DNA from: Paenirhodobacter enshiensis
GTDB taxonomy: Bacteria > Pseudomonadota > Alphaproteobacteria > Rhodobacterales > Rhodobacteraceae
Assembly (NCBI RefSeq): GCF_000740785.1
Contig: NZ_JFZB01000042.1
Span: 1 to 41,724, forward strand
DNA: 41,724 nucleotides
Reading direction: 5' to 3'
Shown piece by piece: positions 27,101 through 33,763 of the stretch. Each line of letters opens with the position of its first letter. Position 1 is the first letter of the stretch. The position numbers were made by a program, and so were the translations under genes. The notes beneath the pieces were generated by a model that saw nothing but the letters and a program-made list of their open reading frames with translations, had not been told where the DNA came from and made no database searches.

Positions 27101-27397
27101 GTTTCTAATATCGTCGTCTGGCCAAAGGTTTACGAGAGATTTCGCCGCGTGGTGATGGGCGGGCGGCTGCTTCAGGTCACAGGGTATCTGCAGCGCGAAA
27201 GCGGCGTGGTCCATGTCATCGCGAACCGGATCGAGGACCGTTCAGAGCTGCTCGCGCGGCTCGGTCATCCGCTGGGGGCGGCGATCGGCGAAACGACCCC
27301 ACAGACCGACAGCGCTCCCCGCACCAGACCGGCCGCCGCCGCCCGCCACCCCCGGGACCAGGCGAAACGCCTGTTTCCAAGCCGCGATTTCCACTGA
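24113..27397 (+). CDS. dnaE2: Error-prone DNA polymerase DnaE2
   Basis: C-family polymerase of damage-induced mutagenesis. The 1094 residues begin at GTG 24113 (TPYAELCATTNFTFLKGASHPEE) with GGGGGA upstream, overlapping the imuB stop. The PHP domain (1-280) lacks the usual metal-binding His set and contains a Pro/Asp/Ser-rich insert (EDGAPDPGSSDPGSPDRR, about 66-83). The catalytic core has PPDIDVDFEHERR with the paired Asp, and a third Asp in LKIDILSLGML. HhH and tandem elements follow, then a C-terminal OB fold (GVVFLTLEDETGVSNIVVWP). The end is LFPSRDFH. Catalytic residues look intact. Confidence 0.95.
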   Translation: MTPYAELCATTNFTFLKGASHPEEMVLRAAELGLSALAITDINSLAGVVRAWSALKALREEAPHPEDGAPDPGSSDPGSPDRRAPATLPKLLVGARIVLRDDPLEWVALPVDTEAYRRLSQLLTLGKRRAEKGDCALDLADLQAAARGMILIALPRADIGRCLAPLSAMQRRFPGYVFTGAVPRYDGTDQAWFDSCAALALRASAPMVAVGDVLMHRASRRPLADVLTCLREGLTVDTLGTRALPNAERRLKSGDDMARLFARHPAAVQRSLDIAGRISFDLGDLSYDYPREAGQHETPQQRLERLARDGLARRCPGGIPPRYLALLDKELGVVAELSYAPYFLTVHDIVAHARTQGILCQGRGSAGNSIICWALGVTDVNPDMIGMVFERFISRYRGEPPDIDVDFEHERREEIFQWIYAKYGRERAGLCATVIHFRSRAAIREVGKVMGLSADVTSALSGQIWGISNGGADPERLREVGLNPDDPRLKLTVALIGEIIGFPRHLSQHVGGFVITDGRLDALCPIGNAAMEARTCIEWDKDDIDALKILKIDILSLGMLSCIRKAFDMIGRHEGRQLSLASVPQEDRATYDMLGRADAVGVFQVESRAQMNFLPRMKPATFYDLVIEVAIVRPGPIQGGMVKPYIRRRQGLEAPEPFGPALEAITRKTLGVPLFQEQALQIAVEGAGYSPEEADRLRRSLASFRRMGTIGLHRERFIRGMLARGYAPEIAAQCFAQIEGFADYGFPESHAAAFAMLTYVSAWLKRHHPAIYTCALLNSQPMGFYAPAQLVRDAREHGVEVRPVSVNHSTWDNSLERRPDGALALRLGFRQIRGFRAPDAEWIAAARGNGYPDPESLWLRAGLPPAVLERLAEADAFAPMGLTRRDALWAVRAIRAPAPLPLFADPLDGEGGHEPVVALPAMHLGEEVVEDYIATRLTLRAHPIELLRPHLRTTIPHAALTGAPTGAVAVAGLVITRQRPGTASGVVFLTLEDETGVSNIVVWPKVYERFRRVVMGGRLLQVTGYLQRESGVVHVIANRIEDRSELLARLGHPLGAAIGETTPQTDSAPRTRPAAAARHPRDQAKRLFPSRDFH

Positions 27398-27758
27398 GAA
27401 CGCCGCGGGACGCGCCATGAGAGCGGGGCGGGATCGCGCTGCGGACCGAACAGGCAATTGGGCGGAAAAACACCTCATTCTGAAAACTGACGGGACGGAG
27501 GGCCCGGCCGCGGCCCGCGACGGCCCGTATCGGCCGGAAATTCTCGGTCCGTGACGGCTCCGGACCATCGTTCCGGTGCCCCCTTCACGATCGCTTTCTC
27601 ACGAGGCCCTAACCCCTACACAGCGCCTCTCTTTGCCACGACAAAAGCCCCCGTCCGGATGGACATCAGGAAATGGCCCTCAACAAGCCATGGCCCGGTG
27701 TCGCACGGACCTCGCAGGAACGGCAGGCTCCGGGAAGCGGCAACCGGGCCCGGGGTTC

Positions 27759-27810
27759 CGCTCCCGCTCCCGCTCCCGCTCCCGCTCCCGCTCCCGCTCC
27801 CGCTCCCGCT
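27759..27810. repeat. Hexanucleotide microsatellite (CGCTCC)8.7
   Basis: Eight exact CGCTCC units followed by CGCT, with no mismatches. Perfect repeats of this length are prone to slipped-strand changes in copy number. It lies outside supported genes, so a length change would not shift a known frame. Confidence 0.95.
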
Positions 27811-27970
27811 CAGAGCGCCTGCCACACGACCGCTTCGGATGGCAACGACCCCGCCGCGCAAATCGCCACAGCCTCATGCAAGTGAAAATGGTCCGGAGGC
27901 AGTCCCCTCCCGGGCATGCCCGGGACATCGCGGCGCCGTTCTCAAACCATCAGGGAACATGCCATTACAG

Positions 27971-28008
27971 GAAAAGAAAAGACGACGGCCGGGTTTCCGG
28001 CCGCCGTC
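27971..28008 (-). terminator. Terminator of ssb
   Basis: GACGACGGCCGG-GTTT-CCGGCCGCCGTC is a 12-bp stem with one mismatch (27981-28008). On the minus strand it is followed by TTTTCTTTTC. It lies 115 nt past the ssb stop. Confidence 0.8.
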
Positions 28009-28123
28009 CATGAAATGCCTTGCCCGGCCACCGGCCGGCTCAGATCGTAGCGCATCCGCCACGCGCAAAGAACGCCTCCGACCCGTCGCCGGGGCTCTCT
28101 CCCGCAGCCGGAAACCCGCGTTC

Positions 28124-28624
28124 TCAGAACGGAATTTCGTCGTCGAAATTCGACCGGCCGCCACCCTGCTGCGGTGCCGGGGACGACGACGCCCCCCCGC
28201 CATAAGACGGACCGTCGTCATAGCCACCGCCATAGGAACCGCCCGACGACGAGCCGCCGGCCGAACCGCCATCGCGACCGTCCAGCAGCGTCAGTTCGCC
28301 GCGATAGGGGCGCAGAACGACTTCGGTGGTATAGCGGTCGTTACCGCTCTGGTCCTGCCACTTACGGGTCTCGAGCTGACCTTCCAGATAGACCTTCGAG
28401 CCCTTCTTCAGATACTGCTCGGCGATGCGACCGAGGTTCTCGTTCAGGATCGCGACGGAATGCCACTCGGTGCGTTCCTTGCGCTCGCCCGTGGCCTTGT
28501 CGCGCCAGTTCTCCGAGGTAGCGATCCGCAGGTTCACCACCTTGCCGCCGTTCTGGAAGGTGCGCACCTCAGGGTCGCGCCCCAAATTGCCCACGAGAAT
28601 GACCTTGTTCACCGATCCTGCCAT
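28124..28624 (-). CDS. ssb: Single-stranded DNA-binding protein
   Basis: Coats ssDNA as a tetramer in replication, recombination and repair. The 166 residues have an N-terminal OB fold ([64 protein letters not shown] in two pieces, [14 protein letters not shown]). A Gly/Ser/Tyr-rich linker and the acidic tail DDEIPF, which recruits partner proteins, follow. AGGAG lies 10 nt before ATG 28624. No GTTC-N7-GTTC LexA box is visible in the 120 bp upstream. It is a single gene, in Rhodobacterales often near uvrA and gyrA, which are not in this window. Confidence 0.97.
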   Translation of the reverse strand: MAGSVNKVILVGNLGRDPEVRTFQNGGKVVNLRIATSENWRDKATGERKERTEWHSVAILNENLGRIAEQYLKKGSKVYLEGQLETRKWQDQSGNDRYTTEVVLRPYRGELTLLDGRDGGSAGGSSSGGSYGGGYDDGPSYGGGASSSPAPQQGGGRSNFDDEIPF

Positions 28625-28743
28625 GCGGGGGCTCTCCTGTTTGCGGCGCCCACGGCCGGGCGCGATTCCGATCCCGTCCGGGTATAATCGAGCATCCCGC
28701 CCCGCAACAGGGGGTCACGTCCGTTTTGGCACGAGCTCCGCGA

Positions 28744-29202
28744 TCACACCGGCGGCGGCGCCTCGGAATAGCGCAGCCTCGGGCAGGCCTGCCCCCCTTT
28801 CGCCCAGTATTGCAGCCAGCTGATCGCACCGTCGCGGTCTTGCGCCAGCAATGACACCACATCGAGCCTCGTCTCGCGCGGCGAAATCGCGGTAAACCGT
28901 GCGAGGAGCATTGGCCGGCCAACCCCCAGCCGGCTCTGCCACAGGCTGGCCTCGGCGAACCCGCGCCCGGGATAGATCTGTCCCTCGACATGGCGGCTTT
29001 CCATCCCGTTGCATCCGCGCAGTCCCGCGACCGCCCCGGCATAGGCGCGCACATGGGGCTGATGCAGCACGACGATGCGCAGCGCAGAGCCTTCCTCCAC
29101 CTTCGGCGGTCCCGCGCACCCCGCCATGGCCGCCGCCCCCCAGGCGAGGCACAGCCAGCGCACCGCGCCAAAACGCCACGAGCGTTTCCCCCTCCTTTCC
29201 AT
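28744..29202 (-). CDS. Small lipoprotein of unknown function
   Basis: A 152-residue protein with a basic start, a short hydrophobic segment and lipobox AMAGC (Cys29), so it is probably an outer or inner membrane lipoprotein. The mature part (VEEGSALRIVVLHQPHVRAYAGA, in its first half; SLWQSRLGVGRPMLLARF; ISWLQYWAKGGQACPRLRY) contains three further Cys and no domain I recognise. The frame is open much further upstream, but ATG 29202 gives the signal peptide and has GAGG 9 nt before it. It lies 119 bp upstream of ssb on the same strand. Function unknown. Confidence 0.7.
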   Translation of the reverse strand: MERRGKRSWRFGAVRWLCLAWGAAAMAGCAGPPKVEEGSALRIVVLHQPHVRAYAGAVAGLRGCNGMESRHVEGQIYPGRGFAEASLWQSRLGVGRPMLLARFTAISPRETRLDVVSLLAQDRDGAISWLQYWAKGGQACPRLRYSEAPPPV

Positions 29203-29583
29203 TCCGCAATCCTCGCCGCGCCGTCCATCCCACGGTGGCGCAAAGACGTTACGAAACGGTTCACGACCGCAGCCCTTGGCCCCGCCCCCCCTCTGACGCC
29301 CCCATCGCGGCGCGCCAACCGTCGCCCTGTGCGAACCCGCGCCCCTCCTTTCATCTTTCCGCAAATATCCCGGGGGTGAGGGCCGCAGGCCCGAGGGGGC
29401 AGAGCCCCCTCTCACTCCTTCCGCTAGGCAGAGCCCGCTCCCGATTTCCGCGGCGGAGCACCTCGCCCTCGGACACCGCACTGGCCCGCGGCCTCCGGCC
29501 GGGCTGTCGCTCTCGCGACGGAAACCCTCACCCGAAGCGAGAAACCAACCGTCGGCAACGGGCCGACCCAACCGGAGACCCCA
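29203..29583. other. Divergent intergenic region with repeat copy E
   Basis: A 381-bp gap between the divergent lipoprotein and DUF4405 genes. It holds repeat copy E; the remaining right half (29412-29583) is GC-rich with no clear promoter motif or gene. Promoters for both flanking genes should lie here. Confidence 0.5.
29347..29411 (+). repeat. Dispersed two-hairpin repeat, copy E
   Basis: Nearly identical to copy B: leader CCTTTCATCTTTCC then CAAATATCCCGGGGGTGA, hairpin 1 GGGCC-GCA-GGCCC, hairpin 2 GAGGGGGC-AGA-GCCCCCTC (29393-29411). Unlike the other copies it lies upstream of both neighbours, between divergent genes, so it cannot be an ordinary terminator of either. Confidence 0.8.
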
Positions 29584-30093
29584 ATGCCCGCCCTGTTCTC
29601 GCGCTATGCCACCCCGTTCGTCACGGGACTGTTCCTCGTCTCTCTGCTCAGCGGCATCGCGCTGTTCTTTCACTGGGGGCCGGGCGCCCTCCATCCGATG
29701 CACGAATGGCTCAGCATGGTGCTGATCGTGCCTTTCGTGCTGCATCTGCAACGCAACTGGCGCGCCTTCGCCAACTACTTCAAACGCACCCCGATGGCGA
29801 TCGCGCTGGCTCTCAGCCTGATCGCGGCACTGGCCTTTTTCGTGCCGGGAGCCTCGGGCAAAGGCCGCGTCGCACCGCCTCAGTTCGCGCTGGCCCATCG
29901 AATTCTCGGCGCGACCGTGGCCGAGATCGCCCCGGCCCTCGCGCTGTCCCCCGAGGCGCTGAGCGCGCGCCTCTCCGCCGCCGGAATCGCGCCGTCAGAT
30001 CCCTCGGCCTCGCTGCTGGACCTAGCGGCGGCAGCCGGCAAAACCGAAGCCGATCTGGCCCGGGCCCTGATCGGCGCCCCGTCCGGCACCTGA
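29584..30093 (+). CDS. DUF4405-type membrane protein
   Basis: A 169-residue protein with three membrane segments (about 11-31, 40-57, 71-88). His30, His37, His40 and His54 lie in or near the first two helices in the pattern SGIALFFHWGPG / HPMHEWL / VLHLQRNW, typical of DUF4405, a family resembling small b-type cytochromes; heme binding is likely but unproven. The C-terminal 75 residues are soluble and contain a repeated short motif around LSPEALSARLSAAGI and KTEADLARALIG, perhaps a helix-hairpin pair. The ribosome binding site is GGAG 7-8 nt upstream of the ATG. It is a single gene, convergent with the fasciclin gene. Confidence 0.78.
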   Translation: MPALFSRYATPFVTGLFLVSLLSGIALFFHWGPGALHPMHEWLSMVLIVPFVLHLQRNWRAFANYFKRTPMAIALALSLIAALAFFVPGASGKGRVAPPQFALAHRILGATVAEIAPALALSPEALSARLSAAGIAPSDPSASLLDLAAAAGKTEADLARALIGAPSGT

Positions 30094-30237
30094 AGGGCGG
30101 AAAACGTTCTCCAGCAGATACGCGATGCTCTTCCTGCCGGTAACGGACCCGTCCGAAGCCGGAAGCGGCACCGCAAGCGCATGAAAACCCCGCCGTCGCG
30201 GATGGAGACCGCGCCCGGGGCGCGTGCCTGCGGTCGC

Positions 30238-30786
30238 TCAGTTGCCCGGCATCAGAACCTTGTCGATCACCTGCACCTCGCCGTTCGAGCGCCCCACATC
30301 GGGCGCGAGGACCGAGACCGCGGTGCCGCGTTCGTCCTGCAGCTGCACCGCCCCGGCCCGGATCGACACCCGCAGGTAGCACCCGCCGAGCGTGCCGATC
30401 ATGTAGGGCCCGCTCTGAATCGCATAAAGCCTCTTCAGTGCCGCCATATCGACCCGGCCCGGAATGACATGGCAGGCCACGAAGCGGCTCAGACTGGCGC
30501 GATCCACCCCGCTCACATACTCGTCGAGCGTTCCGGGGTGCAGCGCCGTGAAAGCCGCGTTCACCGGCGCGAAGACCGTGAACGGCCCCCGCCCCTCCAG
30601 CGTCCGGGCGAAACCCGAAGCCTCCATCATCGCCGCGAAGGTCGTATGCTCGGGCGAACCGCCGATCATCTGCAAAACCGTCCGCCCGGTCTGGCCCGCC
30701 GCCGTCTTTGCCGGTCCCGAAATCGCCCCGCCCGTCGCGCCAAGCGTGAGACACCCGACAACCAACGCCTTGAGAATGAAACGCAT
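30238..30786 (-). CDS. Secreted fasciclin (FAS1)-domain protein
   Basis: A 182-residue exported protein: signal peptide (MRFILKALVVGCLTLGATGG) and a single FAS1 domain. The H1 box-like segment GRGPFTVFAPVNAAFTAL and the later YDKVLMPGN-type ending (VIDKVLMPGN) identify the family, which acts in adhesion and surface interaction. AGGAGG lies 9 nt before ATG 30786. It sits beside the Tad and type I secretion locus, so a surface role would fit, but no specific partner is evident. Confidence 0.88.
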   Translation of the reverse strand: MRFILKALVVGCLTLGATGGAISGPAKTAAGQTGRTVLQMIGGSPEHTTFAAMMEASGFARTLEGRGPFTVFAPVNAAFTALHPGTLDEYVSGVDRASLSRFVACHVIPGRVDMAALKRLYAIQSGPYMIGTLGGCYLRVSIRAGAVQLQDERGTAVSVLAPDVGRSNGEVQVIDKVLMPGN

Positions 30787-30842
30787 GTGAACTGGTCCTC
30801 CTGGTCAGGATGCCCCCGGACGGGCCTGCGGCATGATCCTAA

Positions 30843-30905
30843 AAGATATTCAACTTAGTATTGGCATTATTAACTTTAGTATATCTTCCTGACAAGGAGT
30901 CTGTC
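30843..30905 (+). promoter_or_regulatory. AT-rich upstream region of tadG-like gene
   Basis: A strikingly AT-rich island in a GC-rich window. AACTTAGTAT (from 30852) and AACTTTAGTAT (from 30872) form a direct repeat one base imperfect, 20 bp apart, i.e. two helical turns. TTGGCA at 30861 could be a -35 element, with a TATATC-like -10 at about 30882. Promoter and regulator-binding roles are inference. Confidence 0.4.
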
Positions 30906-30980
30906 CACAAACCTCAAATTGGCGTTGCGACCAGCCGTTCCCGCAGCCTAGACTGCCGCCGATCAACCGAAGAAGCAGCC

Positions 30981-32624
30981 GTGCCGCAGACACCCCCGAT
31001 ATTCCGCGCGTTTTTCACCCGTCTGGCCCGTGCCATGGCGGTTTGCGGCCGTCCGCGCGACGAGAGCGGCTCTATCGCGATCCTGCTGCTGATGCTGATC
31101 CCCGCGATCGTTCTGATCGGCGGGATCGGCACCGACATCTGCCTGATCAATGCCCAGAAGAAATACGTCCAGTCGCAATCGGACCTCGCGGCGCAAAGCG
31201 CGGCGCGCGTGCTGCCGGATCTCGCGCTCGCCCGCCAAAGCGCTCAACGGGTGGTCAGCGCCAACGATGCCTATGGCCAGGTCACACTCGCACGCGGCGA
31301 CGTGGTGTTCGGCAGCTATGTCGCCGGCAGCTTCATCCCCGCAGCGGACCAGACATCGGCGACCGGGGTGAACGCCGTGCGCGTCAGCGTGGCCTCGCCT
31401 TACACGCCGCTGCTGCTGCGTCCGGTGATGTCCTCTGGTCTGACCGTCAGCCGCAGCGCGACAGCCCGGCAACGCGCCGCCATCGCGTTCGGCCTGCGCA
31501 ACTCGCTGCTGACCCTCGACACCAGCGATTCGATCCTCGAAGGCGTGCTTCGGGGGCTGCTCGGCGTCGATATCTCGGCGGGGGTGCTCGACACGTCGGG
31601 GGTGCTCGGCCTCGGGGTCGACGTGAACAAGCTGCTCGGTCTGGTCAGTCTCGATGTGGCCGGCGAGGTGCTGAACTATCAGGATATTCTCGGCCTCGGC
31701 ATCGGCACGCCGGTCATCGTTCAGGCGCTGAGCGCGCTCGGCGTGCTGCCGGCGGGCACCACAACCGTATCGAACGCGACGCTGTCTCTCGGTTCCCTGC
31801 TCAGCCTGTCGCCCAGTGCCGCCAATGTCGAGATCGGGCAGATCCTGCCCAACCTGTCGCTCAATGCCTTCGATCTGCTGATGGCCGTCGCCAGCCTGAA
31901 CGGCACCCTCGGCAACGGCCTCGTCAGCGTGCCGCTGTCGCTGAGCATCCCCTATATCGCCGAACTCAACCTGTCGCTCGGCATCGTGCATTCGGCAGTC
32001 ATGGCTGCGGGGTTCATCGACGATGTGCCGCCGGTCACCGCAACGGTCAGTCAGCTGTCGCTGAACCTCGGGGCAAAGCTGGTGTCCTTCATCACGCTCG
32101 ACCTCGGCGTTTCGGGCGCGCAGGCGACGGCGACGGCGACCGGACTGAACTGCGCCGCGACACGGCCCGGCGACACGCTGGCAACCTTCGATGTCCGGAC
32201 GGCCCCCGTCGCGCTCCGGCTGGCGCTGACCGTCCCGGGGGTGATCGACGGCAGCACGCGCGGCGCCAGCGACGATATCGCGCTGTTCGGCGGCAGACAG
32301 GTCGTCTCGGTGCTGTTGGGCGAGCTCGGTCAGCCGGTCTCGGTCGAGACGCCGATCCGGCTGACCGGGCTGACCTCTTTCGTCTCGGGATTGCTGAGCA
32401 ACCTCAGCAGCAGCCTGAAGAGCGACAAGAGCCAGTGCGGTTTCCTCGGGCTGGGGTGTCTGCTCGATGTGGTGAACTGGGTGATCGACGGGCTGAGTTC
32501 GCTGATCGCGGGAACGTTCCTGAACGATCTGGTGGATACGCTGCTCGATGCGCTCGGTATCGAGCTCGCCCCGGCAGAGCTGACCGTCAGCGACTACAGC
32601 TGTTCGTCGCAGCTGGTGCAGTGA
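30981..32624 (+). CDS. TadG-like pilus-assembly/exported protein
   Basis: A 547-residue protein with the TadG N-terminus: a charged cytoplasmic leader, then ESGSIAILLLMLIPAIVLIGG (about 28-48) as membrane segment, and DICLINAQKKYVQSQSDLA, the helix that follows in TadE/TadG proteins. The rest (100-547) is extracytoplasmic, rich in Leu, Gly, Val, Ser and Asp (GLLGVDISAGVLDTSGVLG; LGLVSLDVAGEVL), with Cys pairs near the end; no von Willebrand domain is obvious. GTG 30981 is my preferred start; ATG 31035 is possible. It faces tadE on the other strand, stops 24 bp apart, and is outside the seven-gene operon. Confidence 0.75.
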   Translation: MPQTPPIFRAFFTRLARAMAVCGRPRDESGSIAILLLMLIPAIVLIGGIGTDICLINAQKKYVQSQSDLAAQSAARVLPDLALARQSAQRVVSANDAYGQVTLARGDVVFGSYVAGSFIPAADQTSATGVNAVRVSVASPYTPLLLRPVMSSGLTVSRSATARQRAAIAFGLRNSLLTLDTSDSILEGVLRGLLGVDISAGVLDTSGVLGLGVDVNKLLGLVSLDVAGEVLNYQDILGLGIGTPVIVQALSALGVLPAGTTTVSNATLSLGSLLSLSPSAANVEIGQILPNLSLNAFDLLMAVASLNGTLGNGLVSVPLSLSIPYIAELNLSLGIVHSAVMAAGFIDDVPPVTATVSQLSLNLGAKLVSFITLDLGVSGAQATATATGLNCAATRPGDTLATFDVRTAPVALRLALTVPGVIDGSTRGASDDIALFGGRQVVSVLLGELGQPVSVETPIRLTGLTSFVSGLLSNLSSSLKSDKSQCGFLGLGCLLDVVNWVIDGLSSLIAGTFLNDLVDTLLDALGIELAPAELTVSDYSCSSQLVQ

Positions 32625-32648
32625 CGGCGTGCGCCGCCGCCGGCCGCA

Positions 32649-33122
32649 TCACTTCACCAGAACCGAAGCCGAGCGGGTGATCTGCCCCAGATTGACGCCG
32701 AGCATCTGCGAAAACTGCGCCGCCGCGCCGCCGGTCAGGTCATAGGTCACGCTGATCGTCAGCATCCCCGAGGCCGCGGGCTGGCCCGGGCAACTGCCCA
32801 TCGCCGCGAATTTCGACGCCTGCAACGTCACGCTGTTGCCCGCCAGCGCCGGCAGATAGTCCTGACCGAGCTTCAGGCAAAGATCGCCGTCGTAATTCTG
32901 GCTGACCAGCGCGAACCCTTTGCGCGCCAGCTCGAAAGCGACCTGCTGAACCTCGCTTTGCGCCGCGATCAGCAGGCTGACGAAAGCGATCAATGCCAGC
33001 ATCATCACCAGCGCCGGGAAGACGATGACGAATTCGACCGAGACCGAGCCGGCCTCGGCACCGGCGCCAGAGCGCAGCCGGCGCACCACCCGGCGCATGG
33101 CTGCGAGACCCGGCCGGCGCAT
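32649..33122 (-). CDS. tadE: TadE-type pseudopilin
   Basis: A 157-residue minor pilin-like protein of the Tad/Flp system. After a basic leader come GSVSVEFVIVFPALVMML (25-42) and the rest of the hydrophobic helix to about 53; Glu30 stands where prepilins carry the conserved glutamate. The C-terminal 95 residues are exported and contain two Cys. It starts at ATG 33122, sharing one base with the cpaD stop (TGATG). It is the last gene of the operon. The prepilin peptidase that would process it is not in this window. Confidence 0.85.
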   Translation of the reverse strand: MRRPGLAAMRRVVRRLRSGAGAEAGSVSVEFVIVFPALVMMLALIAFVSLLIAAQSEVQQVAFELARKGFALVSQNYDGDLCLKLGQDYLPALAGNSVTLQASKFAAMGSCPGQPAASGMLTISVTYDLTGGAAAQFSQMLGVNLGQITRSASVLVK

Positions 33123-33763
33123 CAGCTGCCGCTCCCGGAGGAGGACATCCCGCCGCCCGAACCCGTGCCGCTGTCTTGCGCCGCGCTCTGCGACGGCGGC
33201 GGCACATGATAGCCCGGCCGCGCGGTGGCCGAGGGATACATCAGCTCGGCCGGATCGGCGAGCTGGGCGGCCAGATTGCCGGCAACGGCACAGCCGCCGG
33301 CCGGGGTTTCGCACCCTGCCCGGTCGATCTGCACCGCGCTCACCTGCACCATGCGCACGATGCCCAGATCGCCCGGCGGATCGGCGACCGCGGGCATCCG
33401 CACATCGACATGCGCCACCGTCTGGCCGAGAAGCGCCCGGATCGCGCGCGCGCGCGCCGCATCCTGCCCCGGCGCACAGCCGCGCGGCACCGTCGCGATC
33501 AGCGCATCGGCCCCCTCGGCCCGGGCGGTGGCGACAAGGGCGCGGATGCGCTTCTGATCCGCGGCCGGGATCCGCGCCGAGCAATGGGCGAAGGCATAGC
33601 TGACATGGGCGCTGGTGACCTCGGGCGAAAGCCGGGTCTGGGACGGATGCACCGGCTCGCCCTCGCAGCCGCCAAGCAGCATCAGCACGGCGCCGAACGC
33701 CGCACCGCGGGCCCGCAGGGCAGCGCAAAGAGAACCGTCTGGGAACACGCGCATCATCGCCAT
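33122..33763 (-). CDS. cpaD: CpaD-type pilus-assembly lipoprotein
   Basis: A 213-residue lipoprotein (AVLMLLGGC, Cys33). The CpaD family motif is clear near residue 155-175: GGCAVAGNLAAQLADPAEL, followed by the characteristic Pro-rich end. The tail is Ser/Gly-rich (GTGSGGGMSSSGSGS). CpaD helps place or stabilise the CpaC secretin in the outer membrane. It is coupled to cpaC by TGATG and to tadE by TGATG. A GTG one codon upstream of ATG 33763 is an alternative start. Confidence 0.85.
   Translation of the reverse strand: MAMMRVFPDGSLCAALRARGAAFGAVLMLLGGCEGEPVHPSQTRLSPEVTSAHVSYAFAHCSARIPAADQKRIRALVATARAEGADALIATVPRGCAPGQDAARARAIRALLGQTVAHVDVRMPAVADPPGDLGIVRMVQVSAVQIDRAGCETPAGGCAVAGNLAAQLADPAELMYPSATARPGYHVPPPSQSAAQDSGTGSGGGMSSSGSGS

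Larger units (their letters stand above)
27398..28123. other. Gene-free region between dnaE2 and ssb
   Basis: About 725 bp between convergent genes without a gene I can support. It contains a hexanucleotide microsatellite (27759-27810), an 18-bp perfect palindrome TCCCGGGCATGCCCGGGA (27908-27925) and the ssb terminator (27971-28008). The open frames across the microsatellite translate to Ala-Pro, Leu-Pro or Arg-Ser dipeptide runs and lack convincing ribosome binding sites. Confidence 0.6.

Noticed and set aside
27673-27885. A 70-residue open frame with an Ala-Pro repeat over the microsatellite
   Set aside because: Poor ribosome binding site, no family resemblance, and all frames of the repeat are open because of its composition.
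29203-29898. N-terminal extension of the small lipoprotein gene by 232 codons
   Set aside because: It crosses repeat E and the antisense of the DUF4405 gene; ATG 29202 gives a proper lipoprotein signal.
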